DNA from: Prevotella sp. P6B1
GTDB taxonomy: Bacteria; Bacteroidota; Bacteroidia; Bacteroidales; Bacteroidaceae
Direction of reading: 5' to 3'
NCBI RefSeq assembly: GCF_000702825.1
Contig: NZ_JNKF01000010.1
Span: 496,001 to 560,000 of the forward strand
Length of the DNA: 64,000 nucleotides
In this document: positions 50,197 through 60,071 of the stretch, piece after piece
Layout: each line of letters opens with the position of its first letter
How positions within the stretch are numbered: the first letter of the stretch is position 1
Program-made: the position numbers and the translations under genes
Notes under the pieces: model-generated
Told to the model about the DNA's origin: nothing
Databases searched by the model: none
The model's input: only the letters and a program-made list of their open reading frames with translations

Positions 50197-51660
50197 TTAT
50201 TTATATGTATTGATCATATATCTGTATCTCATGTTTTCAACATCCTCATCGACTATCATGGGGCGGAAGTCGGGAGCTGCGAGGGTGAGGTGGATGTTTT
50301 TGAGGGTGATGCCGTTGATATGGCGGAGGTAGAAGCCCCAGGCGGGGAGTTCGCCAAACATGGTGAACTCAGGGTATTTCTGAATCTGCTCGGGTACATC
50401 GTGCTTACGCCAAAGGGGCACATAGGCCATGCCTTTGGTGGCGCGACCTGGGTAGTGGATGTTGATGTCCTCGAGTGTGATATGCTCGATGCGATTGCCG
50501 GGAATGCCGCAGATACTGCTGGGGAAGGGGTTGTGGAAGAAATCGACCTCAGGACCACGCAGGTCGTAGGCTTCATCAGGACGACCAAAAGGCACTTCGC
50601 AATAAAGGTCGCGGATGGTGATATTCCTGATTGTACCCTTGCGCTGGCCTGCCCGCTGTCCTAATCGCACAAAAATAGGATTGCCGGTATTTGTGGCATT
50701 GATGCGTTCTACAAGAATGCTATCTATCTGTGCGCCATCTACGCTCTCGATGGCGATGGCCGAGCGGAAGGTGTCGCGTACTTTGATATCATGCACATAG
50801 ACCTTGCGGAAGCCGCCCCACGAGGCGGTGCCGAACTTTACAGCCGAGGCGCTACTGCAGATGTTTAAGTGGGCTATCTCGATGTCGTAGCACTCGCTAT
50901 CGACGTGATAGGACTTCAGGCATACGCCATCGTCGGCAGAGTTGATATTGCAGTCGGTCACCTTCACATGTTGGCAATCGGTCAGGTCGATACCGTCATT
51001 ATTCCAATAGGCGCGATTCTCGATGTTGAGGTCTTTCAGTGTGATCTGTTGGCAAAGGTGGAATGAGAGCCCCCAGTTGGCACTGCTCTTCAGTGTCATA
51101 CCCTTCACCGTGATGTCCTTGCTGCGGTAGATGAAGAACAGCTTGGGGCGTGCCAGCTCGCTGGGGCGCTGGCGGCGCAGGTTGTAGTGGGGGTCGATGC
51201 GTTCGCCTGTATGATGCAGACTGTCGATGTTCAGCGCTAACTGCAGCCCCTGTCCGTCAATCAGTCCCTTACCTGTGATGGCTATATGTTCGGCCTCATT
51301 GGCCATCAGCAGCGCCATGGCGGCGTTGTCGCCCCGCTGGTCATCGGTCTGTGCTATCTGCATCGGCTGGTAGTCGTAGGGATTGGTGCTGCCTAACAGA
51401 GTGGCGCCTTCCTCGAACTCGAGGGTAACACCCGAGCGGAGCATCAGTCCGCCTGTGAGATAGCGTCCTGCCTTAAGCACCAATGTGCCGCCGCCTTTCT
51501 TGGCGATGCGGTCGATGCCTTGTTGCAACTGGGGGGTACAGAGCGCTTGTCCGCTGGCATCCAGATGCAGATCCTTGGAAGTCAGGGTGACCTTGGCCAG
51601 AGTCGAGCCTGGCAGAATGGCCATCATAGCGCAGACGAAATGGACAAAACATGTTCTCAT
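50197..51660 (-). CDS. Secreted GH28 polygalacturonase-type enzyme (2)
   Basis: A 487-residue exported beta-helix. The start at 51660 gives MRTCFVHFVCAMMAILPGST followed by LAK, a signal peptide; the ATG at 51678 would place the promoter element inside the gene. Active-site residues of GH28 are present: WNNDGIDLTDC, SADDGVCLKSY and SASAVKFGTAS. The long C-terminal loop PLWRKHDVPEQIQKYPEF is typical of rhamnogalacturonan- or xylogalacturonan-type branches, but specificity is uncertain. The mRNA appears leaderless: TATCTTTG, five bases, ATG. It is divergent from the substrate-binding-protein/phosphatase pair. Confidence 0.9.
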   Translation of the reverse strand: MRTCFVHFVCAMMAILPGSTLAKVTLTSKDLHLDASGQALCTPQLQQGIDRIAKKGGGTLVLKAGRYLTGGLMLRSGVTLEFEEGATLLGSTNPYDYQPMQIAQTDDQRGDNAAMALLMANEAEHIAITGKGLIDGQGLQLALNIDSLHHTGERIDPHYNLRRQRPSELARPKLFFIYRSKDITVKGMTLKSSANWGLSFHLCQQITLKDLNIENRAYWNNDGIDLTDCQHVKVTDCNINSADDGVCLKSYHVDSECYDIEIAHLNICSSASAVKFGTASWGGFRKVYVHDIKVRDTFRSAIAIESVDGAQIDSILVERINATNTGNPIFVRLGQRAGQRKGTIRNITIRDLYCEVPFGRPDEAYDLRGPEVDFFHNPFPSSICGIPGNRIEHITLEDINIHYPGRATKGMAYVPLWRKHDVPEQIQKYPEFTMFGELPAWGFYLRHINGITLKNIHLTLAAPDFRPMIVDEDVENMRYRYMINTYK

Positions 51661-51665
51661 GGTTG

Positions 51666-51673
51666 CAAAGATA
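51666..51673 (-). promoter_or_regulatory. Leaderless-type promoter of GH28 (2)
   Basis: On the minus strand TATCTTTG is followed by CAACC and the ATG. The predicted leader is about two nucleotides. Confidence 0.65.
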
Positions 51674-51748
51674 GCCATTTTTGTTGAATGTTGTGTTGTT
51701 TTTCACATTTATTCTTATCATTTTGTTGGCGTTTCAGATATTTTTTTG

Positions 51749-51756
51749 TACATTTG
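51749..51756 (+). promoter_or_regulatory. Leaderless-type promoter of the substrate-binding protein gene
   Basis: TACATTTG is followed by CAAA and a GTG codon in frame with the gene. The predicted leader is about one nucleotide. It diverges from the GH28 promoter about 75 bp away. Confidence 0.6.
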
Positions 51757-51760
51757 CAAA

Positions 51761-52720
51761 GTGAATATAAAGATTAGGTTATTCGTCGCATTGATAGTTC
51801 TGGCAGCTTGTATGCCTATCGTGGCGCAGAAGACTCACAACGAAAAGATTATCTTCACGCCACAATGGACGGCGCATGCCCAGTTTGCCGGCTATTATGT
51901 AGCCTTGGAGAAGGGTTTCTACAAGGCGGCAGGGGTTGATGTGGAAATAGTTCATCCGTCTTTATCACAGACCGTGATAGACCGTCTGCGCAACAATGAG
52001 AGTCATGCCACCACCATGCAGCTTTGTCAGGCCATGGAGATTGTCGACAATGGTATCCCCTTGGTGAACATCCTTCAGACATCGATGAATAACGCCACCG
52101 TCATTGTATCGCGACGTGATAAGGATCCGCTGACTCAGAAGGGAGCCCGTGTGGGTATCTGGCAGGCCGGCTTTGGCCAGGTGGCTGTGTGTATGAGTCG
52201 TAAGGAGCATCTGAACTACCAGTGGATCCGCTTTACCACCAATTTCGACTTGTTTGTGAAGGGTGCCATCGACGGTACGCTGGCCATGAGCTATAATGAG
52301 TATTATCAACTGATGCAGATGGGCTTTACGTTTACGGAAAAGAACGTATATCGTTTCTGCGATCATGGCTATAATATTCAGGAGGACGGTGTTTACATGC
52401 GTCGCGACTATTACGAGACGCATAAGGCGCAGGCCCGCAAGTTTGCCCAGGCCAGTCGCAGGGGATGGGAATGGGCTTCGGCTCATCCTGAGGAAACGGT
52501 GGATATCGTGATGAAATATTGTCGCGAGAATCATATCATCACCAACCGCGTACTGCAGCGACTGATGTTGAAGGAGATCCTGAGATTACAGATTGACCGC
52601 GAATCGAAGAAGCGCGAGTTCCGTCTGCGTCCTGATATGGTGAAGTTGGCCAGCAAGCTGATGCTGGAGAACGAGATGCTGAAAAAGGAAGTTACCTACG
52701 AACAACTCATAGCGAGATAG
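51761..52720 (+). CDS. NMT1/THI5-like substrate-binding lipoprotein without ABC partners
   Basis: A 319-residue exported protein. The GTG at 51761 gives NIKIRLFVALIVLAACMPIV, with a lipobox LAAC (Cys17). The mature part is an NMT1/THI5-type periplasmic binding fold: FTPQWTAHAQFAGYYVALEK, GFYKAAGVDVEIVHPSLS, then the hinge region VGIWQAGFGQVAV and a long helical C-terminus. These proteins normally deliver pyrimidine precursors, taurine or nitrate to an ABC permease; neither permease nor ATPase is here. The gene is followed after 4 bp by a Cache-HAMP-SpoIIE phosphatase, so it may act as a ligand-binding subunit of a sensor. The start choice rests on the signal peptide and promoter. Confidence 0.82.
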   Translation: MNIKIRLFVALIVLAACMPIVAQKTHNEKIIFTPQWTAHAQFAGYYVALEKGFYKAAGVDVEIVHPSLSQTVIDRLRNNESHATTMQLCQAMEIVDNGIPLVNILQTSMNNATVIVSRRDKDPLTQKGARVGIWQAGFGQVAVCMSRKEHLNYQWIRFTTNFDLFVKGAIDGTLAMSYNEYYQLMQMGFTFTEKNVYRFCDHGYNIQEDGVYMRRDYYETHKAQARKFAQASRRGWEWASAHPEETVDIVMKYCRENHIITNRVLQRLMLKEILRLQIDRESKKREFRLRPDMVKLASKLMLENEMLKKEVTYEQLIAR

Positions 52721-52724
52721 CTGT

Positions 52725-54650
52725 ATGATTAACCCGATGACATATGTCCGCCAGTCGATTACCAAGAGGCTTAGCATCTTGATAGTGTTCATTGCTACCA
52801 TCATCTTTGTGGCAGCGATAGGATATATGTTCTTCGAATCGCGTCAGGCCGTCCGTGAGGAGGCTATCAGTCGTGCTACTGAGACGTTGGATAATACCGT
52901 GCTCCGTGTGAATGGTCTGCTCGACCGTGTGGTCATTGCTACGGAGAACTTTGAATGGTTGCCAGTGCGTCATCTGGATAAGCCCGACTCGATGTTTACC
53001 TATTCGGCGCGTATCCTGAGGTGCAATCCTGACCTGAATGGTTGTTCAATCGCCTTTGAGCCTGATTTCTTTAAGAGTAAAGGACGTTACTTCTCGGCTT
53101 ACAGCTATAATAATAAAGGTACGATTGAGACAACACAGGAGGGTAACGACCAGTATCAGTATTTCTATATGGACTGGTATCAGTTGGTGAAACTGCTTGA
53201 TGGCCCCAGTTGGGTGGAGCCCTTTATGGATTATAATCCGGAGGACATCTATGCAGAGGAGATTATCGCCTCGTACTGTAAACCGCTCAAAGACGAGAAA
53301 GGTACCTATGTAGGCACTATCTCGGTGGATATCTCGATGGAGTGGATATCGGAGGTGATATCGAAAGTGAAACCCTATCCCAATTCCTACAGTATCATGA
53401 TTGGTCAGGGAGGTACCTACTTTGTGCATCCTGATACCACGAAGCTGCTCCATGAGACGATATACACCCCGACTTTGGAACATCCTGACACCGCCTTGAC
53501 CGCTCTTGGACATGCCATGCAGCGTGGTGAGCAGGGCATGCGCCAGCTGAAGTTTGAAGGACAGGACTGTTATGTGTTCTACAAGCCACTCGGTTCTACA
53601 GGTTGGAGTGTGGCTATTGTCTGCCCTGAAAGTGACATTTTTGGCAGTTACAACCGATTGTACCGAATCGTGATAGCCATCGTGGTGGTGGGACTGCTGC
53701 TGATGCGCTTTGTGTTCAGTCGTGTCATCAAACGTGAGCTGAATCCCCTTCATACCTTAGCGTTACAGGCTGAGACGATAGCCTCGGGCCAGTTCGACCA
53801 GACGCTGCCTGATGATAAGCGTATCGACGAGATAGGTAAGCTGAACCATTCGTTCAGCAATATGCAGCAATCGTTGGTCAACTATATCGACGAGTTAAAA
53901 CGCTCTACTGCCCAGAAAGCGTCTATCGAGAGTGAGCTGAAGGTGGCGAGTGATATACAGATGGGAATGATTCCCAGAGTGTTCCCACCGTTCCCAGAGC
54001 GTCATGATATCGACCTCTATGCTTCGATGACGCCTGCCAAGGTAGTAGGTGGCGACCTCTACGACTATTTTATTCAGGATGAGCGACTCTACTTCTGTGT
54101 AGGCGACGTGTCGGGTAAGGGTATCCCAGCCGCGATGTTCATGGCCATCACCCGTGATTTGTTCCGTATCATTGCCCAGCAGAACCATTCGCCTTGGGAT
54201 GTGGCTACGCAGATGAACTCTTTCCTGGTGAAGGATAACGAGCAGAGTATGTTTGTGACGATGTTTATCGGAATGATCGACTTGCGCAGAGGGTGCATGG
54301 AGTTCTGTAACTGCGGCCATAATCTGCCTATCCTTGACGGACAGTTCATGGAGATTAAGGATTGTAACCAACCTCTTGGACTGTGGGAGTGTAAAGCCTT
54401 TAAGGGTGAGGTCATTGAGGATATCCGTGACAAACGGCTGTTGTTCTATACCGACGGACTGAACGAAGCTGAGAATATGCAAAAGGATCGACTGGGCGAC
54501 GACCAGCTGTTGGCGCTGATGGCCGATACCGATCAGATGGACTCGGAGCAGATTATTAATAGACTAAAGAACGCTGTAATCAATCATCGCGCTGGCGCAG
54601 AGCCTAATGACGACATGACACTACTGTGCTTGTCGATCAAGACCTTGTAA
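52725..54650 (+). CDS. Membrane sensor: dCache, HAMP and SpoIIE (PP2C) phosphatase
   Basis: A 641-residue protein. Membrane helix 1 is at about 19-42 and a double-Cache periplasmic sensor at about 45-315 (IIASYCKPLKDEKGTYVGTI, PLGSTGWSVAIVCPES). Membrane helix 2 is at about 320-345. A HAMP linker (QFDQTLPDDKRIDEIGKLNH), a coiled coil and the SpoIIE/RsbU phosphatase (about 410-641) follow. The phosphatase metal residues are in AKVVGGDLYDYF, VGDVSGKGIPAAMFM, FYTDGLNEAEN and NDDMTLL. It resembles the phosphatase domain at 32380-34443 closely but has a different sensor. It likely controls a STAS/anti-sigma switch in response to a ligand. It starts 4 bp after the binding-protein gene. Confidence 0.93.
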   Translation: MINPMTYVRQSITKRLSILIVFIATIIFVAAIGYMFFESRQAVREEAISRATETLDNTVLRVNGLLDRVVIATENFEWLPVRHLDKPDSMFTYSARILRCNPDLNGCSIAFEPDFFKSKGRYFSAYSYNNKGTIETTQEGNDQYQYFYMDWYQLVKLLDGPSWVEPFMDYNPEDIYAEEIIASYCKPLKDEKGTYVGTISVDISMEWISEVISKVKPYPNSYSIMIGQGGTYFVHPDTTKLLHETIYTPTLEHPDTALTALGHAMQRGEQGMRQLKFEGQDCYVFYKPLGSTGWSVAIVCPESDIFGSYNRLYRIVIAIVVVGLLLMRFVFSRVIKRELNPLHTLALQAETIASGQFDQTLPDDKRIDEIGKLNHSFSNMQQSLVNYIDELKRSTAQKASIESELKVASDIQMGMIPRVFPPFPERHDIDLYASMTPAKVVGGDLYDYFIQDERLYFCVGDVSGKGIPAAMFMAITRDLFRIIAQQNHSPWDVATQMNSFLVKDNEQSMFVTMFIGMIDLRRGCMEFCNCGHNLPILDGQFMEIKDCNQPLGLWECKAFKGEVIEDIRDKRLLFYTDGLNEAENMQKDRLGDDQLLALMADTDQMDSEQIINRLKNAVINHRAGAEPNDDMTLLCLSIKTL

Positions 54651-54660
54651 TGGCCGTTTT

Positions 54661-54774
54661 GAACAAATCGAACAGGATTTGAACGAATCGGAAAGCCAAC
54701 GGCGCTTTTTGAACAACATCGAAAATTAAACGAACGCAGCAGAAAGACGGTTTGAGTTCGGCTTTGTAATTTTG
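54661..54774 (+). promoter_or_regulatory. Control region of the GH3-CE1-CE1 operon: spaced direct repeats plus promoter
   Basis: Three direct repeats read GAACAAATCG (54661), GAACGAATCG (54681) and GAACAACATCG (54711), each preceded by TTT. Their starts are 20 and 30 bp apart, that is, on one face of the helix. TAATTTTG, a perfect -7 element, is at 54767-54774, 46 bp before the GH3 start. The array has the form of an activator-binding region. Confidence 0.55.
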
Positions 54775-54820
54775 CATCCGGAAACCAGAATTCTAAAGTA
54801 ACTAAAAAATAAAATTAACA

Positions 54821-57163
54821 ATGAAAATTTCGTTTCATCAAATTAGTTTGGTTGTAGTAGCTGTGATTTCTTCACTTGGCTGCAGCATTAGCGTGTCGGC
54901 CCAGCAGCTAAGGGCAGAAAACATCGACGAGGTAATCAAGGCGTTAACCCTCGAAGAGAAATGCCACTTAGTGCTGGGACGCGGCATGCACTTCAACGAC
55001 GAGGCTAAATTCCCAGGTACGGCAGGCAGTACTTTCTCTGTAGAGCGTTTGGGAATACCTGAGACTTATTGCGCTGACTCTCAGCAGGGCTTGCGCATGA
55101 ACGCTACACGTGCGTGGGATCATAACGATTATTATCCTACCGACTTTGTGGCTTCGATGACTTTGGCTTCGACATGGGATCGTGAGGCCGCCTTCAAGGT
55201 TGGACAAGGTATCGGTAACGAGGTGCGCGAGTTCGGGCTCGACTGGATTCTCTCACCTGCCATGAACCTTATCCGTAACCCGCTGTGTGGTCGTAACCAC
55301 GAGTATTACTCTGAGGATCCTTATCTGTCGGGTACCATTGCGGCTGGTTATGTACGTGGTGTGCAGAGCGAAGGTACGGCTGCCTGTCCCAAGCACTTTG
55401 TGGCTAACAATCAGGAGACAAACCGTAATAACAATATCTCTCAGGTGTCGCAGCGAGCTCTGCGTGAGATCTACCTGAAGGCTTTTGAGATCATGGTGAA
55501 GGAGAGCAATCCCTGGACTATCATGACCTCGTATAATAAATTGAATGGTCCATACGCTGTGCAGAACCGTGAACTGCTGACCACTATTGTTCGTGATGAG
55601 TGGGGATGGAAGGGTATGTTCGTATCTGACTGGAACGCTGGTGATAATGCGGTGGCTGCTATGCTCGCAGGCAACGATATGTTGCAACCAGGACAGCCCA
55701 AGCAGTATCAGGCTATCCTTGAAGCTGCCAAGAGTGGAAAGTTGCCCATGGAAGTGCTCGATGCCAACGTGAAGCGTATATTAGAATATGTGGTAAAGAC
55801 TCATAACTTTAAAGGCTATCAATATCACAACGAGCCCAATCTGAAGGCGCACGCCCAGATAGTTCGTGAGGTAGGCGCTGATGGTATCGTATTGTTGAAA
55901 AACAGTGGTATCCTGCCTCTGACAGGAAAGCGTGTAGCACTATTCGGATGTACCTCGTATGACTGGATTTCTGGTGGTTCGGGTTTTGGTGGTACCTCAG
56001 TGGGGCACTATACCGTATCGCTGGTTGAGGGTATGCGTTCGGCTGGTTACGAGGTTTACAAGCCATTGATTCGTACTTATACCCAGCATATTGCTGCCGA
56101 GGAGAAACGTCTGTTCCCCAACGGTCGTCCTCCCTTCTCGCTAATGCCACCAGCACGTGCCGACGAGAAGCAGTTTACTGCCGACGAGCTGAATGCTGCT
56201 ATCGAGGGTAGTGATGTGGCTATCATCTCATTAGGTCGTAAGAGTGGTGAGGCTGCCGATCGCAGCGAGAGTGACTTCTATCTGAAAGAGGGTGAGGCCA
56301 AACTGATCAAAGCTGTAAGTGAGGCCTATCACGCCAAAGGAAAGCAAGTGATTGTACTGCTCGATATCTGTAGTCCTATCGACGTGGCTTCTTGGCAGGA
56401 TCAGATCGACGCATTGGTTTGCACCTGGCAGGGTGGTCAGGAGAGTGGCTTTGCTGTGGCTGATGTGCTTTCCGGAAAGGTAAATCCTTCAGGAAAGTTG
56501 CCTATGACCTTCCAGATTAAATATGGTGATGCCTATGCTGATAAGAACTTCCCCAGCAATGTTGATGACAAGACCTTAGGTGCCATGTTTATGTGGGGCT
56601 ATAACAAGGATAAGGCACCCAAGGAGCGTACGCCTCAGGCAAACATCGACTTCACCAACTATGAGGAGGATATCTATGTAGGCTACCGCTATTTCGACAG
56701 TTTTGGCAAGCCAGTGGCTTATCCATTCGGATTCGGACTGAGCTACACCACCTTTGCTTATGAGAATATGAGCGTGAGCGAGGCCAATGGCATCTATACT
56801 GTAAAGGTAGATGTGAAGAATACTGGTAAAAAGGCTGGTCGCAACGTGGTAGAGCTCTTTGTGGCTGCTCCTAATAGCAAGAAACTGAACAAGCCGGCAA
56901 AGGAACTGCGTAACTATGCTAAGACGCGTTTGCTGCAGCCTGGTCAGACAGAGACTGTAACCATGCAGGTGAAGGCAGAAGATTTAGCCTCGTTTAATGA
57001 GAAAGCCTCGGCTTGGAAGACCGATGCAGGTCGCTACGACTTTCTGATCTGTTCATCGGCCAGCGATGTTGAGGCAAAGGCTTCGGCTCCTGTCAAGGCT
57101 TGGACCAAGAAGGTGAACAACGTGATGAAACCCAATGTGAAACTGAATCTGCTGCGTAGATAA
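54821..57163 (+). CDS. Secreted GH3 glycoside hydrolase (beta-xylosidase/glucosidase-like)
   Basis: A 780-residue exported enzyme (signal to about residue 28, SVSAQ). The GH3 barrel has ILSPAMNLIRNPLCGRNHEY, K191-H192 in CPKHFVANN and nucleophile Asp270 in MFVSDWNAG. The alpha/beta sandwich (about 345-600) contains SGGSGFGGTSVGHYTVSL. A fibronectin-III-like end begins at about 650 (VDVKNTGKKAGRNVVELFVA). It differs markedly from the GH3 at 13640-16111 in loop structure. It heads an operon with two CE1 esterases (18 bp gap). This suggests a role in depolymerising ester-substituted xylan, but activity on beta-glucosides is equally possible. Confidence 0.92.
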   Translation: MKISFHQISLVVVAVISSLGCSISVSAQQLRAENIDEVIKALTLEEKCHLVLGRGMHFNDEAKFPGTAGSTFSVERLGIPETYCADSQQGLRMNATRAWDHNDYYPTDFVASMTLASTWDREAAFKVGQGIGNEVREFGLDWILSPAMNLIRNPLCGRNHEYYSEDPYLSGTIAAGYVRGVQSEGTAACPKHFVANNQETNRNNNISQVSQRALREIYLKAFEIMVKESNPWTIMTSYNKLNGPYAVQNRELLTTIVRDEWGWKGMFVSDWNAGDNAVAAMLAGNDMLQPGQPKQYQAILEAAKSGKLPMEVLDANVKRILEYVVKTHNFKGYQYHNEPNLKAHAQIVREVGADGIVLLKNSGILPLTGKRVALFGCTSYDWISGGSGFGGTSVGHYTVSLVEGMRSAGYEVYKPLIRTYTQHIAAEEKRLFPNGRPPFSLMPPARADEKQFTADELNAAIEGSDVAIISLGRKSGEAADRSESDFYLKEGEAKLIKAVSEAYHAKGKQVIVLLDICSPIDVASWQDQIDALVCTWQGGQESGFAVADVLSGKVNPSGKLPMTFQIKYGDAYADKNFPSNVDDKTLGAMFMWGYNKDKAPKERTPQANIDFTNYEEDIYVGYRYFDSFGKPVAYPFGFGLSYTTFAYENMSVSEANGIYTVKVDVKNTGKKAGRNVVELFVAAPNSKKLNKPAKELRNYAKTRLLQPGQTETVTMQVKAEDLASFNEKASAWKTDAGRYDFLICSSASDVEAKASAPVKAWTKKVNNVMKPNVKLNLLRR

Positions 57164-57180
57164 TCATAGATAATATTAGA

Positions 57181-58287
57181 ATGAAACAGTTTTTATCGAT
57201 ATTCCTGCTGATCTGCTGCACTGGGCCTGTGTGTGCCCAGTGGCAGATACAGCCCACACCCAACGATACCCTACAGCCTGTACGCAATCTGGGGGGTGGC
57301 AAGGTGGCTTTTAGTATCTATGCGCCTAATGCCAAACAGGTTGGCTTTGGCGGCGATGCGATGCCTTGGGGTAAGCCTTTGCAGTTTACTAAGGCCGATA
57401 ATGGTGTGTGGACAGCTGTCGTCAGCGATGTAAAGGATGGCGTTTATCGCTACAATTTCACTGTCGATGGCGTGAAAGTGCAGGACCCCAAGGGCGCTCT
57501 CTCAGCCGAGACCTCAGCTCTGGCCAATATCGGCGATGGCAAACAGTTCTACGATATGCGTGCCGATGTGCCTCATGGTGCTTTGGCGCAGCGCTATTAC
57601 TTCAGTAAGCCGTTGAAAGCCTTGCGCCGTCTGCATGTATGGACTCCCGCTGGCTATGAGAAGAGTGCCGACAAACTGCCTGTACTCTATCTGATTCATG
57701 GTGGTGGCGATAACGATGCCTCATGGCCTGGTGTGGGTTGTGCCTGCAATATTCTCGATAATCTGTTGGCCGAGGGTAAGATGAAACCCATGGTAGTGGT
57801 GATGCCTAATGGTTCAATTCCTGCTAAGAACCTGATGGACGAAGTACCCTTGTTCGAGCAGGATCTGGTGACTAGTATCATTCCGTTTATCGAGGATAAC
57901 TATCGTGTGGTTGCTGATAAAGCTCATCGTGCGATGGCTGGACTCTCAATGGGAGGTATGGAGACGATGGAGACCATCCTTAACGATAACGATAAGTTTG
58001 CGTACTTCTGGGTACTCAGCGCAGGCTGGTTCCCTGCACAAAAGGAACAGTTCGAGGGCTATCGTCAGCGTCTGAACAAAGCAGCTGCCGGTATCAAGAA
58101 GAACGTGTGTCAGCTGGTGTTCACTCAGGGTAATCCAGAGGATATCGCCTATCAGAATGGTTTGGCTACGCTTAAACTTTTTGATGCTGCCAACATCAAA
58201 TATGAGTATTATACAGCCCCAGGTGGTCATACCTGGTACACCTGGCGTAACAACTTACACCAATTAGCTCAGAGATTATTTAAATGA
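57181..58287 (+). CDS. Secreted CE1 esterase with N-terminal CBM48-like domain (1)
   Basis: A 368-residue exported protein (signal to about residue 20). An E-set/CBM48-like domain (about 35-120: KVAFSIYAPNAKQVGFGG, VYRYNFTVDGVKVQDP) precedes an esterase-D-type alpha/beta hydrolase. The hydrolase has the oxyanion region LYLIHGGGDNDASW, nucleophile Ser256 in GLSMGG and His350 in APGGHTWYTW. This is the layout of Prevotella feruloyl/acetyl esterases of the Fae1A type, which release ferulate or acetate from arabinoxylan. Its neighbours, GH3 before and a second CE1 28 bp after, support a xylan side-chain role. Confidence 0.9.
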   Translation: MKQFLSIFLLICCTGPVCAQWQIQPTPNDTLQPVRNLGGGKVAFSIYAPNAKQVGFGGDAMPWGKPLQFTKADNGVWTAVVSDVKDGVYRYNFTVDGVKVQDPKGALSAETSALANIGDGKQFYDMRADVPHGALAQRYYFSKPLKALRRLHVWTPAGYEKSADKLPVLYLIHGGGDNDASWPGVGCACNILDNLLAEGKMKPMVVVMPNGSIPAKNLMDEVPLFEQDLVTSIIPFIEDNYRVVADKAHRAMAGLSMGGMETMETILNDNDKFAYFWVLSAGWFPAQKEQFEGYRQRLNKAAAGIKKNVCQLVFTQGNPEDIAYQNGLATLKLFDAANIKYEYYTAPGGHTWYTWRNNLHQLAQRLFK

Positions 58288-58305
58288 ATAACGAATAGTG
58301 AATAA

Positions 58306-59556
<1,251 letters not shown>

Positions 59557-59589
59557 TCCTCGCTGAGGATATCTTCAAATAAGAATCAT

Positions 59590-59618
59590 AAACCCTCGCT
59601 CAAACGGGCGAGGGTTTT
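59590..59618. terminator. Bidirectional terminator between CE1 operon and MgtC-family gene
   Basis: AAACCCTCGC (59590-59599) pairs with GCGAGGGTTT (59608-59617) across an 8-nt loop, with T-rich sequence following on the plus strand. The minus-strand MgtC-family gene stops two bases to the right. Confidence 0.85.
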
Positions 59619-59619
59619 C

Positions 59620-60069
59620 TTATTTCTTGTGTTTGTCGATTTTCCGAAGGATAAAGTTAAAAGCTTCGAGACCTACCAGCACCAGTATGGTTGAAGCAAT
59701 AGAGAGAACATACATACCGCCTCCACAAGCCAAACCGATGGCAGCAGTAACCCATAGACCAGCAGCGGTGGTCAGACCACGCACCACATTCTCGCTCTTA
59801 TGGAAGATGATGGTTCCGGCACCAATGAAACCGATTCCGGAAACGACTTGAGCTGCTACACGCGACACATCCCAACGGTGCTCTGGGGTGTGCATAGCTC
59901 CTTCGAAGCCGTAGGCTGATACTATCATAAACAGGGCAGAACCTAAAGCAACAAGGAAGTGGGTACGTAATCCTGCTTCTTTGGCGCGATATTCACGTTC
60001 CAAACCAATGGCACCACCAAGGAGTGCTGCCACAAAGATACGCAATACAAATTCCAAATTCATGTCCAT
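59620..60069 (-). CDS. MgtC/SapB-family inner-membrane protein
   Basis: A 149-residue protein with about four to five membrane helices and the MgtC/SapB core: GGAIGLEREYRAKEAGLRTH, LVALGSALFM, then GIGFIGAGTII and GLTTAAGLWVTAAIGLACGG. The family is linked to magnesium homeostasis and F-ATPase or transporter regulation in other bacteria; the role here is unknown. Start at 60069 (MDMNLEF), two bases after the upstream gene's stop; 60063 is an alternative. The longer frame overlaps that gene. Confidence 0.92.
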   Translation of the reverse strand: MDMNLEFVLRIFVAALLGGAIGLEREYRAKEAGLRTHFLVALGSALFMIVSAYGFEGAMHTPEHRWDVSRVAAQVVSGIGFIGAGTIIFHKSENVVRGLTTAAGLWVTAAIGLACGGGMYVLSIASTILVLVGLEAFNFILRKIDKHKK

Positions 60070-60071
60070 AA

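Noticed and set aside
51485..51760. N-terminal extension of the substrate-binding protein by 92 codons
   Set aside because: The extension is antisense to the GH28 signal region and crosses both promoters. The GTG at 51761 directly precedes a lipoprotein signal peptide.
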